Positions 44,431-52,690 of a DNA stretch of 64,000 nt are shown piece by piece. The notes beneath the pieces were generated by a model. That model was not told the DNA's origin, made no database searches, and saw only the letters and a list, made by a program, of their open reading frames with translations. Position 1 is the first letter of the stretch. Each line of letters starts with the position of its first letter. Source of the stretch: Hyphococcus flavus (GTDB lineage Bacteria > Pseudomonadota > Alphaproteobacteria > Caulobacterales > Parvularculaceae); NCBI RefSeq assembly GCF_028748065.1, contig NZ_CP118166.1:1503501-1567500 (forward strand), given 5' to 3'. Position numbers and translations under genes: made by a program.

Positions 44431-46038
44431 GTGGTCAATAAAATGGTAAGTCAAAGCGACGAAGAGAACTCACTCACTCCAGTCAATAACTATCAGGAGG
44501 CGGACTTCCGCCTCCTGTCATCCGGCTGCGACATCAGGCCGTTACCGCCCATGCATTTTCCGATCGCGGCCGATCACTGCTTCATGGCAAAAGGATTAAG
44601 CAGAAAGGTTAGGGGGGCTGTAGCAACGCTTTGCCGCGTTTTCAGATCGGCTATGTTTCGAACGCCGTTCGATCCACAGCCTATCGTATCAGTAGAAGTC
44701 AATACACTGACGATGGTTTCTGGCAGTTCCGGGTCTGGCAAGAAAGCCCAGATAGTTACCCCGATGCTTACGCTAATAGATGAGCCGATGGTCTATATCG
44801 ATCCGCAACGCGAAGCTGAGGAGGATGTTCCATTACGAGCGGCGTTAGGTCGGTATGTCTATGTTTTCGATCCGCGACGCCGCGATTCTGCTTCCGTCAA
44901 TGTGTTAGCGGGTCTTTTGATTGATCAACCCGATTTCCTGGAGATTATCGAGTTGATTGTCGACGACCTTTGTCCAGAAGGCGGCGCTGAAGCGAGAACA
45001 GAAGAAGGGATAAAATATACGCGCCGAGCGCTTCGGGTCGCGATTGCGAACGAGGCCCAGCTGTCATTTATCGAAGGCAGACCGCCATCTCTTGTCGAAG
45101 TTGGCGAAGCCTTGGGAACTGACCGCATTGTTGAATCAATGCGTGCGTGGGCGGATTTCGGTCATAGAGACTTTAGACGACAAGCGGAGGATTTTCATTT
45201 TGATTTCAATAACGACCCGGAGGTTCGTGGTGGCGTCGCAAGCTTCATCCAGCGTGACCTCTCGTGGTTAAGTGATCAAAATTCGGCGCGCTTAGTAACC
45301 GGCGAAACTGGCGATGTCGCCGATCCACGCGATATGTTAGGTGATAGAATAAAATGCGACTGGTTTCTGCAACCGGGAGAAAACCTGGATGCGTCGGCTT
45401 CATTGTGGCGGATCTTACTGGGGACGGTCCGGCGCGAGCGTCGCAAATTGACGAAAGCGCAAGCACGTAGCATTGGTACACCAACATGGTTCATCGTTGA
45501 TGAATTTCCGCGCGTAGCCGGTGCCGGCGCCAAAACTTTTGATGCACTTGTCGTAACGGACCGACAAAAGCTTTGCCTGCCGGTCTATATTTACCAGCAT
45601 GATAAACAGATTGCGAAAGCCTTTGGTGAAGGAACCTTGAAATATTGGCGTGATTCGGCCTCACTCCGGATCTCACTGACCCCCGATCCTGAAACAGCTC
45701 GTGAGATCGCTGCAGAATGCGGCAAGGTTTATCATTGCGAAATGAACTATTCCGGCGAAGGGGACGGCGTCAGGGCTCATGCACAACGTCAATGGACGCC
45801 TATCGATGCCGTTTCGGAAAATGTTTTGGCGAGTATGAAGATGGGCGATGTTGTTTGCCGGTATGCAAGTCCGCACAAGGAGCGATTTACGATTGTCGAT
45901 ACAGGACCGCTATTTTTTAAAATGCCCTTGTTTAAATCATATGTTGAGGCATGCATGCGAAAATATCCCTTCCCGTTTAAGGCCGCTTACTACGACAAAA
46001 GCGAGATCGAAAGTTTTGGTCAACTTGAAGAAAAATAG
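44431..46038 (+). CDS. VirD4/TraG-like coupling-protein ATPase without TM anchor
   Basis: This 535-residue P-loop ATPase belongs to the VirD4/TraG/TraD family. It has Walker A VSGSSGSGKKAQIVTPML (98-105; Lys follows GK where Ser/Thr is usual), then VYIDPQREAEE and YVFDPRRRDSASVNVLAGL. Walker B is TWFIVDEFPRVAG (352-362). The glutamine-type motif is replaced by VYIYQHDKQIAKAFGEG, followed by SLRISLTPDPETAREIAAECGK. VirD4 proteins normally have two N-terminal TM helices; none is seen in the first 90 residues. It lies 4 bp after the basic protein gene and ends the operon. GTG 44431 or ATG 44443 may be the start. Confidence 0.85.
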   Translation: MVNKMVSQSDEENSLTPVNNYQEADFRLLSSGCDIRPLPPMHFPIAADHCFMAKGLSRKVRGAVATLCRVFRSAMFRTPFDPQPIVSVEVNTLTMVSGSSGSGKKAQIVTPMLTLIDEPMVYIDPQREAEEDVPLRAALGRYVYVFDPRRRDSASVNVLAGLLIDQPDFLEIIELIVDDLCPEGGAEARTEEGIKYTRRALRVAIANEAQLSFIEGRPPSLVEVGEALGTDRIVESMRAWADFGHRDFRRQAEDFHFDFNNDPEVRGGVASFIQRDLSWLSDQNSARLVTGETGDVADPRDMLGDRIKCDWFLQPGENLDASASLWRILLGTVRRERRKLTKAQARSIGTPTWFIVDEFPRVAGAGAKTFDALVVTDRQKLCLPVYIYQHDKQIAKAFGEGTLKYWRDSASLRISLTPDPETAREIAAECGKVYHCEMNYSGEGDGVRAHAQRQWTPIDAVSENVLASMKMGDVVCRYASPHKERFTIVDTGPLFFKMPLFKSYVEACMRKYPFPFKAAYYDKSEIESFGQLEEK

Positions 46039-46090
46039 ATGTAATTTGAAGCCTTAGAAAGTCACTTTCAGGTGCTACGACAATGCGGTA

Positions 46091-46113
46091 CGCGTTAGTT
46101 CATACCTAACGCG
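46091..46113 (+). terminator. Inverted repeat after the operon, possible terminator
   Basis: CGCGTTAG and CTAACGCG form a perfect 8-bp stem with a 7-nt loop 52 bp after the operon's last stop. The T-rich run (CCCCATTTTATT) begins a few bases after the stem, so termination is plausible but not canonical. Confidence 0.4.
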
Positions 46114-46172
46114 GCCCCATTTTATTCAGGCTAAGGTGCTGATTTATATTAGTTATTTATATACCGTATATT

Positions 46173-46219
46173 ATTCGTAATGATGGGGTCGGGTGTTCAA
46201 GTCACCCATGCGGCACCAT
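46173..46219 (+). repeat. attR: exact copy of the tRNA-Thr 3' half
   Basis: Identical for 47 bp to 27916-27962. The upstream 5' half of the tRNA is absent, so this is a junction and not a second tRNA gene. Just left of it ATATACCGTATAT is a near-palindrome of possible recombination relevance. Confidence 0.93.
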
Positions 46220-46347
46220 TTTCCTTTCTTATGCAAAATCGAGCTGTGCATGTCTTTGGCGCGGCGCTGTCTTGCGCTATGTGAATTGCCGTACTGCACA
46301 GGGAGCGGCCAATCTTTCGCGAATTCATCAAAACGACGCGTCCGCTC

Positions 46348-47904
46348 GTGTTCTGGCCGCCTGTCATACTCTTGAGCAGCGCGCTCGCCTTCAGCTTGAT
46401 AAATTTCGAGACGTTTCACAGTGTCGTCAGCAGCGCCAATAACTGGATTCTCACGCGGTTTGACTGGCTGTTCAGCTATGCTTCGTTTGGCGCTGTTTGC
46501 CTGATCTTGTGGGTTGCTTTGTCAAAGTTCGGTTCTGTACGGATTGGCGGGCCGGACGCGAAACCAATTCTCAGCCGCTGGAACTGGTTTTCCATTACTT
46601 TATGCACGACGATTGCGATCGGCATTCTGTTCTGGGGCGCGGCGGAGCCGATGTTCCATGTCAGCGCGCCGCCTGACTATGCTGGCGTCGCGCCGCATAC
46701 GGATGATGCGGCGCGTTTTGCGCTTTCGTCCATGTTCATGCATTGGACGATCACGCCATACGCCATTTATACGGTGCCGGCGCTCGCTTTTGCGTTGGCG
46801 CACTATAATTTCAAGCGCCCCTATTCGTTAAGCGGGCCGCTTTCGCTTGTGTTCGGGCGCGCGGCAACCGGCCGCGCCGGCGCCATCATAGATGCAGTTG
46901 GCCTCTATGCGCTTGTGGCTGGCGTTGCTGCATCGCTTGGTGCGGGCGTGATGACGCTGTCTGGCGGCATTGAGGCAAGCGCGGGCATTCACGACAGCGT
47001 CTTGCTGCGGCTGGCGATCACGGTCGTGATTGTTCTGGTGTTTGTCGCCTCTTCAATCAGCGGCGTTCAGCGCGGCATCAAATTCCTGTCGGATATCAAC
47101 ACCAGGTTCTTTATCCTGCTGGCGGTTTTTGTCCTAATCGCTGGGCCGACGACACAGATTCTGGCGCTTGGCGCTGAAAGCGCCGTTGAATACGTGACGA
47201 AATTCATTCCGCGCAGCCTGGCGCTAGGCGAGCGTTCCAGCGATCCATGGGTGCGCGATTGGACAGTCTTTTATTTTGCCAACTGGCTTGCTTGGGCGCC
47301 AGTGACGGCGTTGTTCTTAGGGCGCATTTCCATCGGCTACACCGTTCGCGAGTTCATCATGTTCAATCTTGCGGCGCCGGCGCTTTTCGGCGCTGTCTGG
47401 ATGACGGTCTTTGGAGGTGCAGCCATTGGCGTCGATGCGACCTCCGGCGCCTTGACCGCCGCGCTTGAATCGCGCGGTCCCGAAGCGGTGATCTACGCCA
47501 TGTTCGCCTCGTTTCCGTGCAGTCAGGTCATTATCGTTGTTTTCATTTTGCTGACGTTCATCTCATTCGCGACGGCGATGGATTCCAATACCCATTCGAT
47601 TGCAAGCGTCTGTCTTAAGCCTGCAAAGCAGGAGCAGCCAAAACCGTATGCTGAAAGATGGATAAAAATTTTCTGGGGAACGCTGGTGGGCGGCGTCGCT
47701 TTCATCATGACGTCTACAACCGGCATTGAGGGCGTCAGGATGTTGTCTAACCTTGGCGGTTTGCCTGGTTTGTTTATTTTGATCGCCATGGGGGCGGTTA
47801 TAATTGCGATGCGGGTTTCCTGGTTCGAAGAATTGCGCGCAGCGTCGCAGCCCGCGTCACCTGAGTTACAAGAAGCAGCTTCGCGGCACGAACCCCTCAA
47901 ATAG
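46348..47904 (+). CDS. BCCT-family betaine/choline/carnitine transporter
   Basis: This protein has at least 518 residues, 12 TM helices, and the BCCT hallmarks: FWGAAEPMFHVSAPP, the aromatic MHWTITPYAIYTVPAL, WTVFYFANWLAWAPVTALFLGRISIGYTVREFI and a C-terminal MDSNTHSIASVCL. It takes up trimethylamine-type osmolytes or related compounds with a cation. The frame extends upstream to a stop at 46282 with residues that look native (IFREFIKTTRPLVFW), yet there is no ATG; the GTG at 46348 may be late. Since the island's attR lies only 60-130 bp upstream, insertion could have replaced the promoter or start region. The 3' end overlaps pxpC by 39 bp, tail to tail. Confidence 0.87.
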   Translation: MFWPPVILLSSALAFSLINFETFHSVVSSANNWILTRFDWLFSYASFGAVCLILWVALSKFGSVRIGGPDAKPILSRWNWFSITLCTTIAIGILFWGAAEPMFHVSAPPDYAGVAPHTDDAARFALSSMFMHWTITPYAIYTVPALAFALAHYNFKRPYSLSGPLSLVFGRAATGRAGAIIDAVGLYALVAGVAASLGAGVMTLSGGIEASAGIHDSVLLRLAITVVIVLVFVASSISGVQRGIKFLSDINTRFFILLAVFVLIAGPTTQILALGAESAVEYVTKFIPRSLALGERSSDPWVRDWTVFYFANWLAWAPVTALFLGRISIGYTVREFIMFNLAAPALFGAVWMTVFGGAAIGVDATSGALTAALESRGPEAVIYAMFASFPCSQVIIVVFILLTFISFATAMDSNTHSIASVCLKPAKQEQPKPYAERWIKIFWGTLVGGVAFIMTSTTGIEGVRMLSNLGGLPGLFILIAMGAVIIAMRVSWFEELRAASQPASPELQEAASRHEPLK

Positions 47905-48807
47905 CACGGCTTTCTTGCGGCCGATCTCACGTGCTTCTGCATAGGTAGTTTTCCTGAACCAGATTGCATCGCCCGGTCTTATTTGCCCTGTCAGATGGAT
48001 ATCCGCGCCGATGACTTGCGCAATGCGTGGATACCCGCCGACCGTTTGCGCATCTGCAAGCAGTAAAAACGGCGTTCCCCCGGACGGGCATTGCACCGTG
48101 CCCGGGAACACCGGGCTGCTGGCCATTGATACATGTTTTTCAGCGATCATCTTCGTTCCCTCTAGTTGCACGCCCATTCGATCGGCACGCCGGCCGGCAG
48201 TCCACTTGCCTGCAAAAAAAAGCTGAAGATCGTTGGAAAAGAGCATGCTTTCCGGTCCGGCTGTAGCGCGAAGAACAAAAGCGTGCGCTAAAGACATGCG
48301 TAAGGCGTGAGGAATTTCCGTTCCCGCACCGGCTTTCAATGCAGCACTGAATAGGCGGTCATTTTCCATCACGGCGCGCCCGCCAATTCCGCCCAGTGAT
48401 GCGGGCGGATAGGTTGACCGGCTACCAAGAAATTCGTCGCCTTCAATGCCGCCTGCAAAGGCGATGTAACATCGTGCGCCTGTTTTTGCTGCGCTCAGCG
48501 AGAGAAGATCGCCTTTTTTTGCGTCAAAAGGCTGGTGCGAATGTAGGGCGCCATTGTTTAGCGTTGCGCTCATATCCGCGCCGCTGAGAGCGAACGTAAC
48601 GTTACGCTCGAACCTCAAAACCGGTCCTTTGAGCGTGCACTCCAGCGCTGGCGCATTCCACGGGTTTCCAGCCGCGACATTGGCAAGCACGTAAGACACG
48701 GGATCGGCGGCCCCGGATAAAGGCACGCCGAGATGGCGTTTCCCCGATCTGCCCAGATCCTGAATGGTCGTAAAAAGGCCGGGGTTTATGACAGTCGCGA
48801 CAGTCAC
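47866..48807 (-). CDS. pxpC: 5-oxoprolinase subunit C (biotin-dependent carboxyltransferase fold)
   Basis: This 313-residue PxpC/KipA/YbgK protein opens TVINPGLFTTIQDLGRSGKRHLGVPLSGAADPVSYVLAN, the family signature. It has GNPWNAPALECTLKGP and ends with the cyclophilin-like part AQVIGADIHLTGQIRPGD. PxpABC hydrolyse 5-oxoproline to glutamate with ATP. It overlaps pxpB by 4 bp and starts with GTG. Confidence 0.95.
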   Translation of the reverse strand: MTVATVINPGLFTTIQDLGRSGKRHLGVPLSGAADPVSYVLANVAAGNPWNAPALECTLKGPVLRFERNVTFALSGADMSATLNNGALHSHQPFDAKKGDLLSLSAAKTGARCYIAFAGGIEGDEFLGSRSTYPPASLGGIGGRAVMENDRLFSAALKAGAGTEIPHALRMSLAHAFVLRATAGPESMLFSNDLQLFFAGKWTAGRRADRMGVQLEGTKMIAEKHVSMASSPVFPGTVQCPSGGTPFLLLADAQTVGGYPRIAQVIGADIHLTGQIRPGDAIWFRKTTYAEAREIGRKKAVLFEGFVPRSCFL

Positions 48808-49499
48808 TGTTCGCCCTGCTCCATGGCATGGAAGCGGTCCTCATCAATAGGTGAAAACCTGATCTCATCGCCCGGCGAGAAAGTGAACGGATCATCATTG
48901 TCAGGATTGAATAGTTTTCGCGGCGTACGGCCAATGATGCGCCATCCGCCCGGTGAGGAAAGCGAATAAACGCCGGTCATGGCGCCAGCGATCCCGACCG
49001 ATCCTGCTGGCACGCGCACTCGCGGCGTTTCCAGCCGTTCCACATGCAATGCGGGATCAAGCGGTCCGAGATACATAAAGCCAGGCGCGAAACCAATTGT
49101 CAGTACACGATAAGAAGCAGACGCATGTTTTTTTATGATGTCATCGTTTGTGAATGAGAGGCGCTTGCTCAAACTCTCAAGGTCCGGACCGTATTCGCCG
49201 CCGTAACAGACGGGAATATCAATTCGCCTTTGTGGCGGTGTTAGAGTAAGAGAGGTGTTATTGAGCGTGTCCTCAAAGCATTTTCGCGCGGCGCTTGCGG
49301 CCATGACTGCCGGATCGAAGCGCAAGACAACGCTGTCCACGCCGGCAACAGCGTCGTTAATGCCTGGCAAGTGACGCAAGGCTCCAGCCACCGCGTTCAC
49401 AAAAAGCGCGGCGGCGACCAGATCATTTGCAGACTTGACCTGAGCGAGCCACCCATGTTCGCCAAACTCTGTAAGGTTGTAGGAAATGCGTCTGTTCAT
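48804..49499 (-). CDS. pxpB: 5-oxoprolinase subunit B
   Basis: This 231-residue PxpB/KipI/YbgJ protein has IDIPVCYGGEYGPDLESLSKRL and the conserved YRVLTIGFAPGFMYLGPLDP, RVPAGSVGIAGAMTGVYSLSSPGGWRIIGRTP. It forms a complex with PxpC. It overlaps pxpA and pxpC by 4 bp each. Confidence 0.95.
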   Translation of the reverse strand: MNRRISYNLTEFGEHGWLAQVKSANDLVAAALFVNAVAGALRHLPGINDAVAGVDSVVLRFDPAVMAASAARKCFEDTLNNTSLTLTPPQRRIDIPVCYGGEYGPDLESLSKRLSFTNDDIIKKHASASYRVLTIGFAPGFMYLGPLDPALHVERLETPRVRVPAGSVGIAGAMTGVYSLSSPGGWRIIGRTPRKLFNPDNDDPFTFSPGDEIRFSPIDEDRFHAMEQGEQ

Positions 49500-50239
49500 G
49501 AAAAGGCTTTTACTTCAAAGCCGTCCTGAGTGAGGCGCTGACGTACGGCTTTCGCCGTTTCGACGGCGCCGGGGGAGTCTGAATGAATGCACAGGGTTTG
49601 CACGATTAAAGACAGCGTTCCGTCTGCTGCACGAAAGGTCGCGCCACGCGCAATCGCTGAAGCCTGTTCTGCTCTTTGGGGGATGTCGCCGATAACAGCG
49701 CCTGCTTGCCCGCGAGGGGTTAAAGCGCCGGACTGTTGATATAGCCGGTCAACGAAACCTTCGGCGGCAAATTTTTTGTTTCTATCGTTCGCTGCCTTCT
49801 CAAGCATTGATCCGGGCGGACCGACGAGAATGGCGTCGCCTGCCACTTCTGCAATCATCTTTGCCAAGGATGCGTCTTTTGCAGCATCATTATAAAGCGC
49901 GCCATGGGGCTTGATGTGACGCAAAGGTGCGCCCTCGCGATTCAGAACAGCACGAAGAGAATCGATTTGCAAAACCAGCGACGCACGCAACTCTTCGGAA
50001 TCAAATTTAAGGCTGCGACGGCCAAACCCGACCCTGTCAGGGTATGACGGATGCGCGCCGATGCTGACGCGATGACGTTTTGCCATCTCCGCGATGTGGG
50101 TCATTGTCTCTTCGTCGCCCGCATGGCCGCCGCAAGCAATGGAGCAAGATGAGATCAGCGCCATCAGCGCTTCTTCATTATGACGTTGCGCGTCATCGGC
50201 GTATTCGCCCATGTCTGCGTTGAGGTCGATTGTACGCAC
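49496..50239 (-). CDS. pxpA: 5-oxoprolinase subunit A (LamB/YcsF family)
   Basis: This 247-residue YcsF-type protein begins IDLNADMGE and carries CSIACGGHAGDEETM, IGAHPSYPDRVGFGRRSL and HIKPHGALYN, the expected polysaccharide-deacetylase-like fold motifs. It is the third component of prokaryotic 5-oxoprolinase. It overlaps the NRAMP gene by one base, so all four genes form one operon. Confidence 0.95.
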   Translation of the reverse strand: MRTIDLNADMGEYADDAQRHNEEALMALISSCSIACGGHAGDEETMTHIAEMAKRHRVSIGAHPSYPDRVGFGRRSLKFDSEELRASLVLQIDSLRAVLNREGAPLRHIKPHGALYNDAAKDASLAKMIAEVAGDAILVGPPGSMLEKAANDRNKKFAAEGFVDRLYQQSGALTPRGQAGAVIGDIPQRAEQASAIARGATFRAADGTLSLIVQTLCIHSDSPGAVETAKAVRQRLTQDGFEVKAFS

Positions 50240-51456
50240 TACATCACTCCGAAAGCACGTAGTATACCGCGCAGGCCAAGCATAGCGGCGATCAGGGTGA
50301 CGACCACGCCGGCGGCATTGGCAAGTAAGCCATTCGCGTATTTACCGAGAAGTTTTTTGTTATTTGCTGCATAAAGCAGGAAGATAGCGACGACAGGCAA
50401 GAGAACGCCATTGGCGATTTGCGCGAAGAGAATGATTTCAATGGGCCGCGCGCCCGTCATGGCGACGATCGCTCCAATCAATAGAACAGCGCCCGAAACA
50501 ACGCGAAATTTCCTGTTTTTGGGGTCGCTATCAAACCCGAACAACTCAGCGGCGGCAAACCCAGTGGCGAGCGGCGCGGTTATGGCTGATGAAAGTCCGG
50601 CGGCGAAAAGGCCAGCGGCCATGAGATAAGTTGCGCTTACACCGAAAGCCGGTTCGAGCTGGCGGGCCATGTCGGCAGCATTGGATATAGACATGCCAAC
50701 GCCAAAAAGGCTGGCGGCGGCTGTCGACAAAACCAGAATGGAAACGACGCCGCCAACGCCGATTGATAGGCGCGCATCGAAACGCGCTTCGGCGAGGTCG
50801 TCTGGATTATTCCATCTTTTGCGTGCGGCGGCGGCGTGCAGAAACAGATTGTAAGGAACAATGGTGGTGCCGATCAGACCGAGCACGATTGGAAAAGCGC
50901 CGAGGGGAATAGTTGGAACAAACGCGCCTTTGAGCAGCTCGGGCCAGTCGGGGCCGATAATCAACAGCGCGGAAGCAAACGCGAAAGTCATGATCAAAAC
51001 AGCGACAATCAATACTTTTTCTATGATCCTGTAGCCGCCAAGCAGAAGTATTATGCCTGCGGCAAGGGCGATGACGCCGGCGATAAGCGGCCTTGACAGA
51101 AACTCGGGAAAGGCGGCTTCGACGCCTAATACGGCCCCGGCGATATTACCGCCTTCATAAGCCGCGTTTCCGATAAATAGCGCGGAAATAATCAGTGCGC
51201 CTGACACCCATCTCAGTACGCGATTGTCAGCAAACTGCTCCATAATCGCCTCGCCGAGACCACGGCGTCCGGCGACGCCAAGCCGTGCGGCGGTTTCCTG
51301 CAGGATTATGGCGGCGATGGTGGCGAAAACCAGCGCCCAAACGAGCGCGTAACCATACCCGGCGCCAGCCAGTGTTGCGGTGGTGACAGTGCCGGGGCCA
51401 ATAAAGGCTGCGGCGGTAAGGGCGCCGGGGCCAATCGCGCGGAAGCGTTTCATCAT
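50239..51456 (-). CDS. NRAMP-family transporter, YcsG-like
   Basis: This 405-residue protein has 11 TM segments and the NRAMP fold. The TM1 motif is AAAFIGPGTVTTATLAGAGYGY in place of the DPGN metal-binding motif of true Mn/Fe transporters, and the TM6 region also differs. Relatives such as Bacillus YcsG are encoded beside pxp genes. Lack of DPGN and operon context suggest it moves a non-metal substrate, perhaps 5-oxoproline (inference). Confidence 0.82.
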   Translation of the reverse strand: MMKRFRAIGPGALTAAAFIGPGTVTTATLAGAGYGYALVWALVFATIAAIILQETAARLGVAGRRGLGEAIMEQFADNRVLRWVSGALIISALFIGNAAYEGGNIAGAVLGVEAAFPEFLSRPLIAGVIALAAGIILLLGGYRIIEKVLIVAVLIMTFAFASALLIIGPDWPELLKGAFVPTIPLGAFPIVLGLIGTTIVPYNLFLHAAAARKRWNNPDDLAEARFDARLSIGVGGVVSILVLSTAAASLFGVGMSISNAADMARQLEPAFGVSATYLMAAGLFAAGLSSAITAPLATGFAAAELFGFDSDPKNRKFRVVSGAVLLIGAIVAMTGARPIEIILFAQIANGVLLPVVAIFLLYAANNKKLLGKYANGLLANAAGVVVTLIAAMLGLRGILRAFGVM

Positions 51457-51496
51457 GGCGAAAGGTTAGCGCGCGCTGGGCGAAATGCGAACCCAT

Positions 51497-51533
51497 GAAA
51501 AGAAAACCGCCCCGGCTGTTCGCACGGGGCGGC
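51497..51533 (-). terminator. Rho-independent terminator after the TPR lipoprotein gene
   Basis: On the minus strand CCGCCCCG and CGGGGCGG form an 8-bp stem around a 10-nt loop, followed by TTTTCTTTTC. It lies 40 bp after the stop of the gene at 51572 and before the NRAMP-pxp operon. Confidence 0.9.
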
Positions 51534-51571
51534 TAGACGTTAACGCAACAGCTTTTACGCAACCTGGAGCC

Positions 51572-52573
51572 TTATTCTTCGTCTTTTTTTAGCTCCACAC
51601 CCGCCGAAGCATTGGTGACCGGATTTACCGGCGCCACTTCGATCAGCGCTACAGGGGCGCCGTCAGAATTTTCGTCATTATCAGGCTGTTGTTCTTCACG
51701 CAGTTGAGGTTTTGGCGAAGGCGACAGCGGCGCAGCCGGAACATTATCGAAATCGGGCGTTTCAACATCGCCGCTTGCATATTCTTCCCAGTAAGCAGGC
51801 TGGTTCATTAGCTGACGGTAGACGTCGATATTGTTGTCGGCGACAATTGGCGGCAAGTCCGAGCGCGCTAGACGTTCCGCTTCCGCCATCTTGCCGGACA
51901 GCGCCATTACCAGCGCGAGATTTTGACGAACGCGTGAATCGGCGCCCGGCCGTGTGGCCGCCTGTCTAAGGGTTACCCGCGCCATGGAAAGATTGCCTTC
52001 AAGCGCGTAGGAAAGCCCTTTGTTGTTTGTCACCATGACTTCGCCCGGGGACATCGCGAGCGCTCTGTCATACTTTGATCGTGCGGCTTCATGTTCGCCG
52101 ATCTGATCAAGCGCCACGCCATAAGCAGATAACGCCCGCCAATCGCTTGGCGTTTTTGCAACGGCTGCTTCAAGAAAACGCACAGCTTCAAAAGCACGAC
52201 CGCTTTGCACAAGCACCTTGCCGTACTCCAGGTTCACGGCGGCATTCTCCGGATGCTGGGTGGTGATCTTTTGCATCACGCCGACAGCTTCATCGTTTGA
52301 GCCAATCTTTCGCAAAGATTTGGAAAAACGAACTGCTACATCCGGATTTGATTGATCCGTGTTATATCGCGTGCCCCAGAACGCCGCAGAGGCGATGGGG
52401 TCCATGCCCGCGTCAACCTGGGGGTCGGAAAATACGCCAATGGCCTCGCGATATTCGTCATTGCCGACATCAGCCGAACTGGACGATTTCGTACTCGCGC
52501 AGGCCGCCAGCATCAAAATCGCTGACGTGTTGATAATCGTGTGTTTTGCTGCAAGCTGTAATGCGTTAAGCAT
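51572..52573 (-). CDS. TadD-like TPR lipoprotein
   Basis: This 333-residue protein has a lipoprotein signal with lipobox LMLAAC. Start chosen at ATG 52573; the frame is open to 52633. At least four TPR units occur at about residues 70-215 (NAAVNLEYGKVLVQSGRAFEAVRFLEAA, DWRALSAYGVALDQIGEHEAARSKYDRAL, VMVTNNKGLSYALEGNLSMARV). A Pro/Glu-rich tail follows. It resembles TadD of Flp-pilus loci, but no other tad gene is in the window, so the tie to pili is unproven. Confidence 0.75.
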   Translation of the reverse strand: MLNALQLAAKHTIINTSAILMLAACASTKSSSSADVGNDEYREAIGVFSDPQVDAGMDPIASAAFWGTRYNTDQSNPDVAVRFSKSLRKIGSNDEAVGVMQKITTQHPENAAVNLEYGKVLVQSGRAFEAVRFLEAAVAKTPSDWRALSAYGVALDQIGEHEAARSKYDRALAMSPGEVMVTNNKGLSYALEGNLSMARVTLRQAATRPGADSRVRQNLALVMALSGKMAEAERLARSDLPPIVADNNIDVYRQLMNQPAYWEEYASGDVETPDFDNVPAAPLSPSPKPQLREEQQPDNDENSDGAPVALIEVAPVNPVTNASAGVELKKDEE

Positions 52574-52690
52574 GGGATAAGCCTTTAGTAAATTCCGCTT
52601 GAGTTCGACGCGATGTTGACGCAAGGAATTCAATAAAGGCTTAACCGTATGCTTAATGTGCGATCAAAATGGTAAGTTAACGGATTATTC

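Larger units (their letters stand above)
27916..46219. mobile_element. 18.3-kb genomic island in tRNA-Thr, no integrase seen
   Basis: The island is bounded by the 47-bp att repeats and lies between pheT and a BCCT transporter gene. It contains a TpsB/FecR/CHASE2-kinase cluster, a broken zinc-ribbon gene, a 1311-residue NTPase-like gene and a five-gene operon with a VirD4-like ATPase and a PBP-like protein. Parts (33.7-38.4 kb) are visibly poorer in G+C than the flanks. None of its reading frames looks like an integrase, excisionase, relaxase or replication protein, so it is either decayed or moved by a recombinase encoded elsewhere. Confidence 0.85.

Noticed and set aside
46173-46219. Second tRNA-Thr gene
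   Set aside because: Only the 3' half is present; the acceptor 5' strand and D-arm are missing, so it is an att junction.
46171-46419. Minus-strand 82-residue reading frame ending GDLNTRPHHYE
   Set aside because: The ending is a translation of the tRNA fragment and the rest is antisense to the BCCT gene start.
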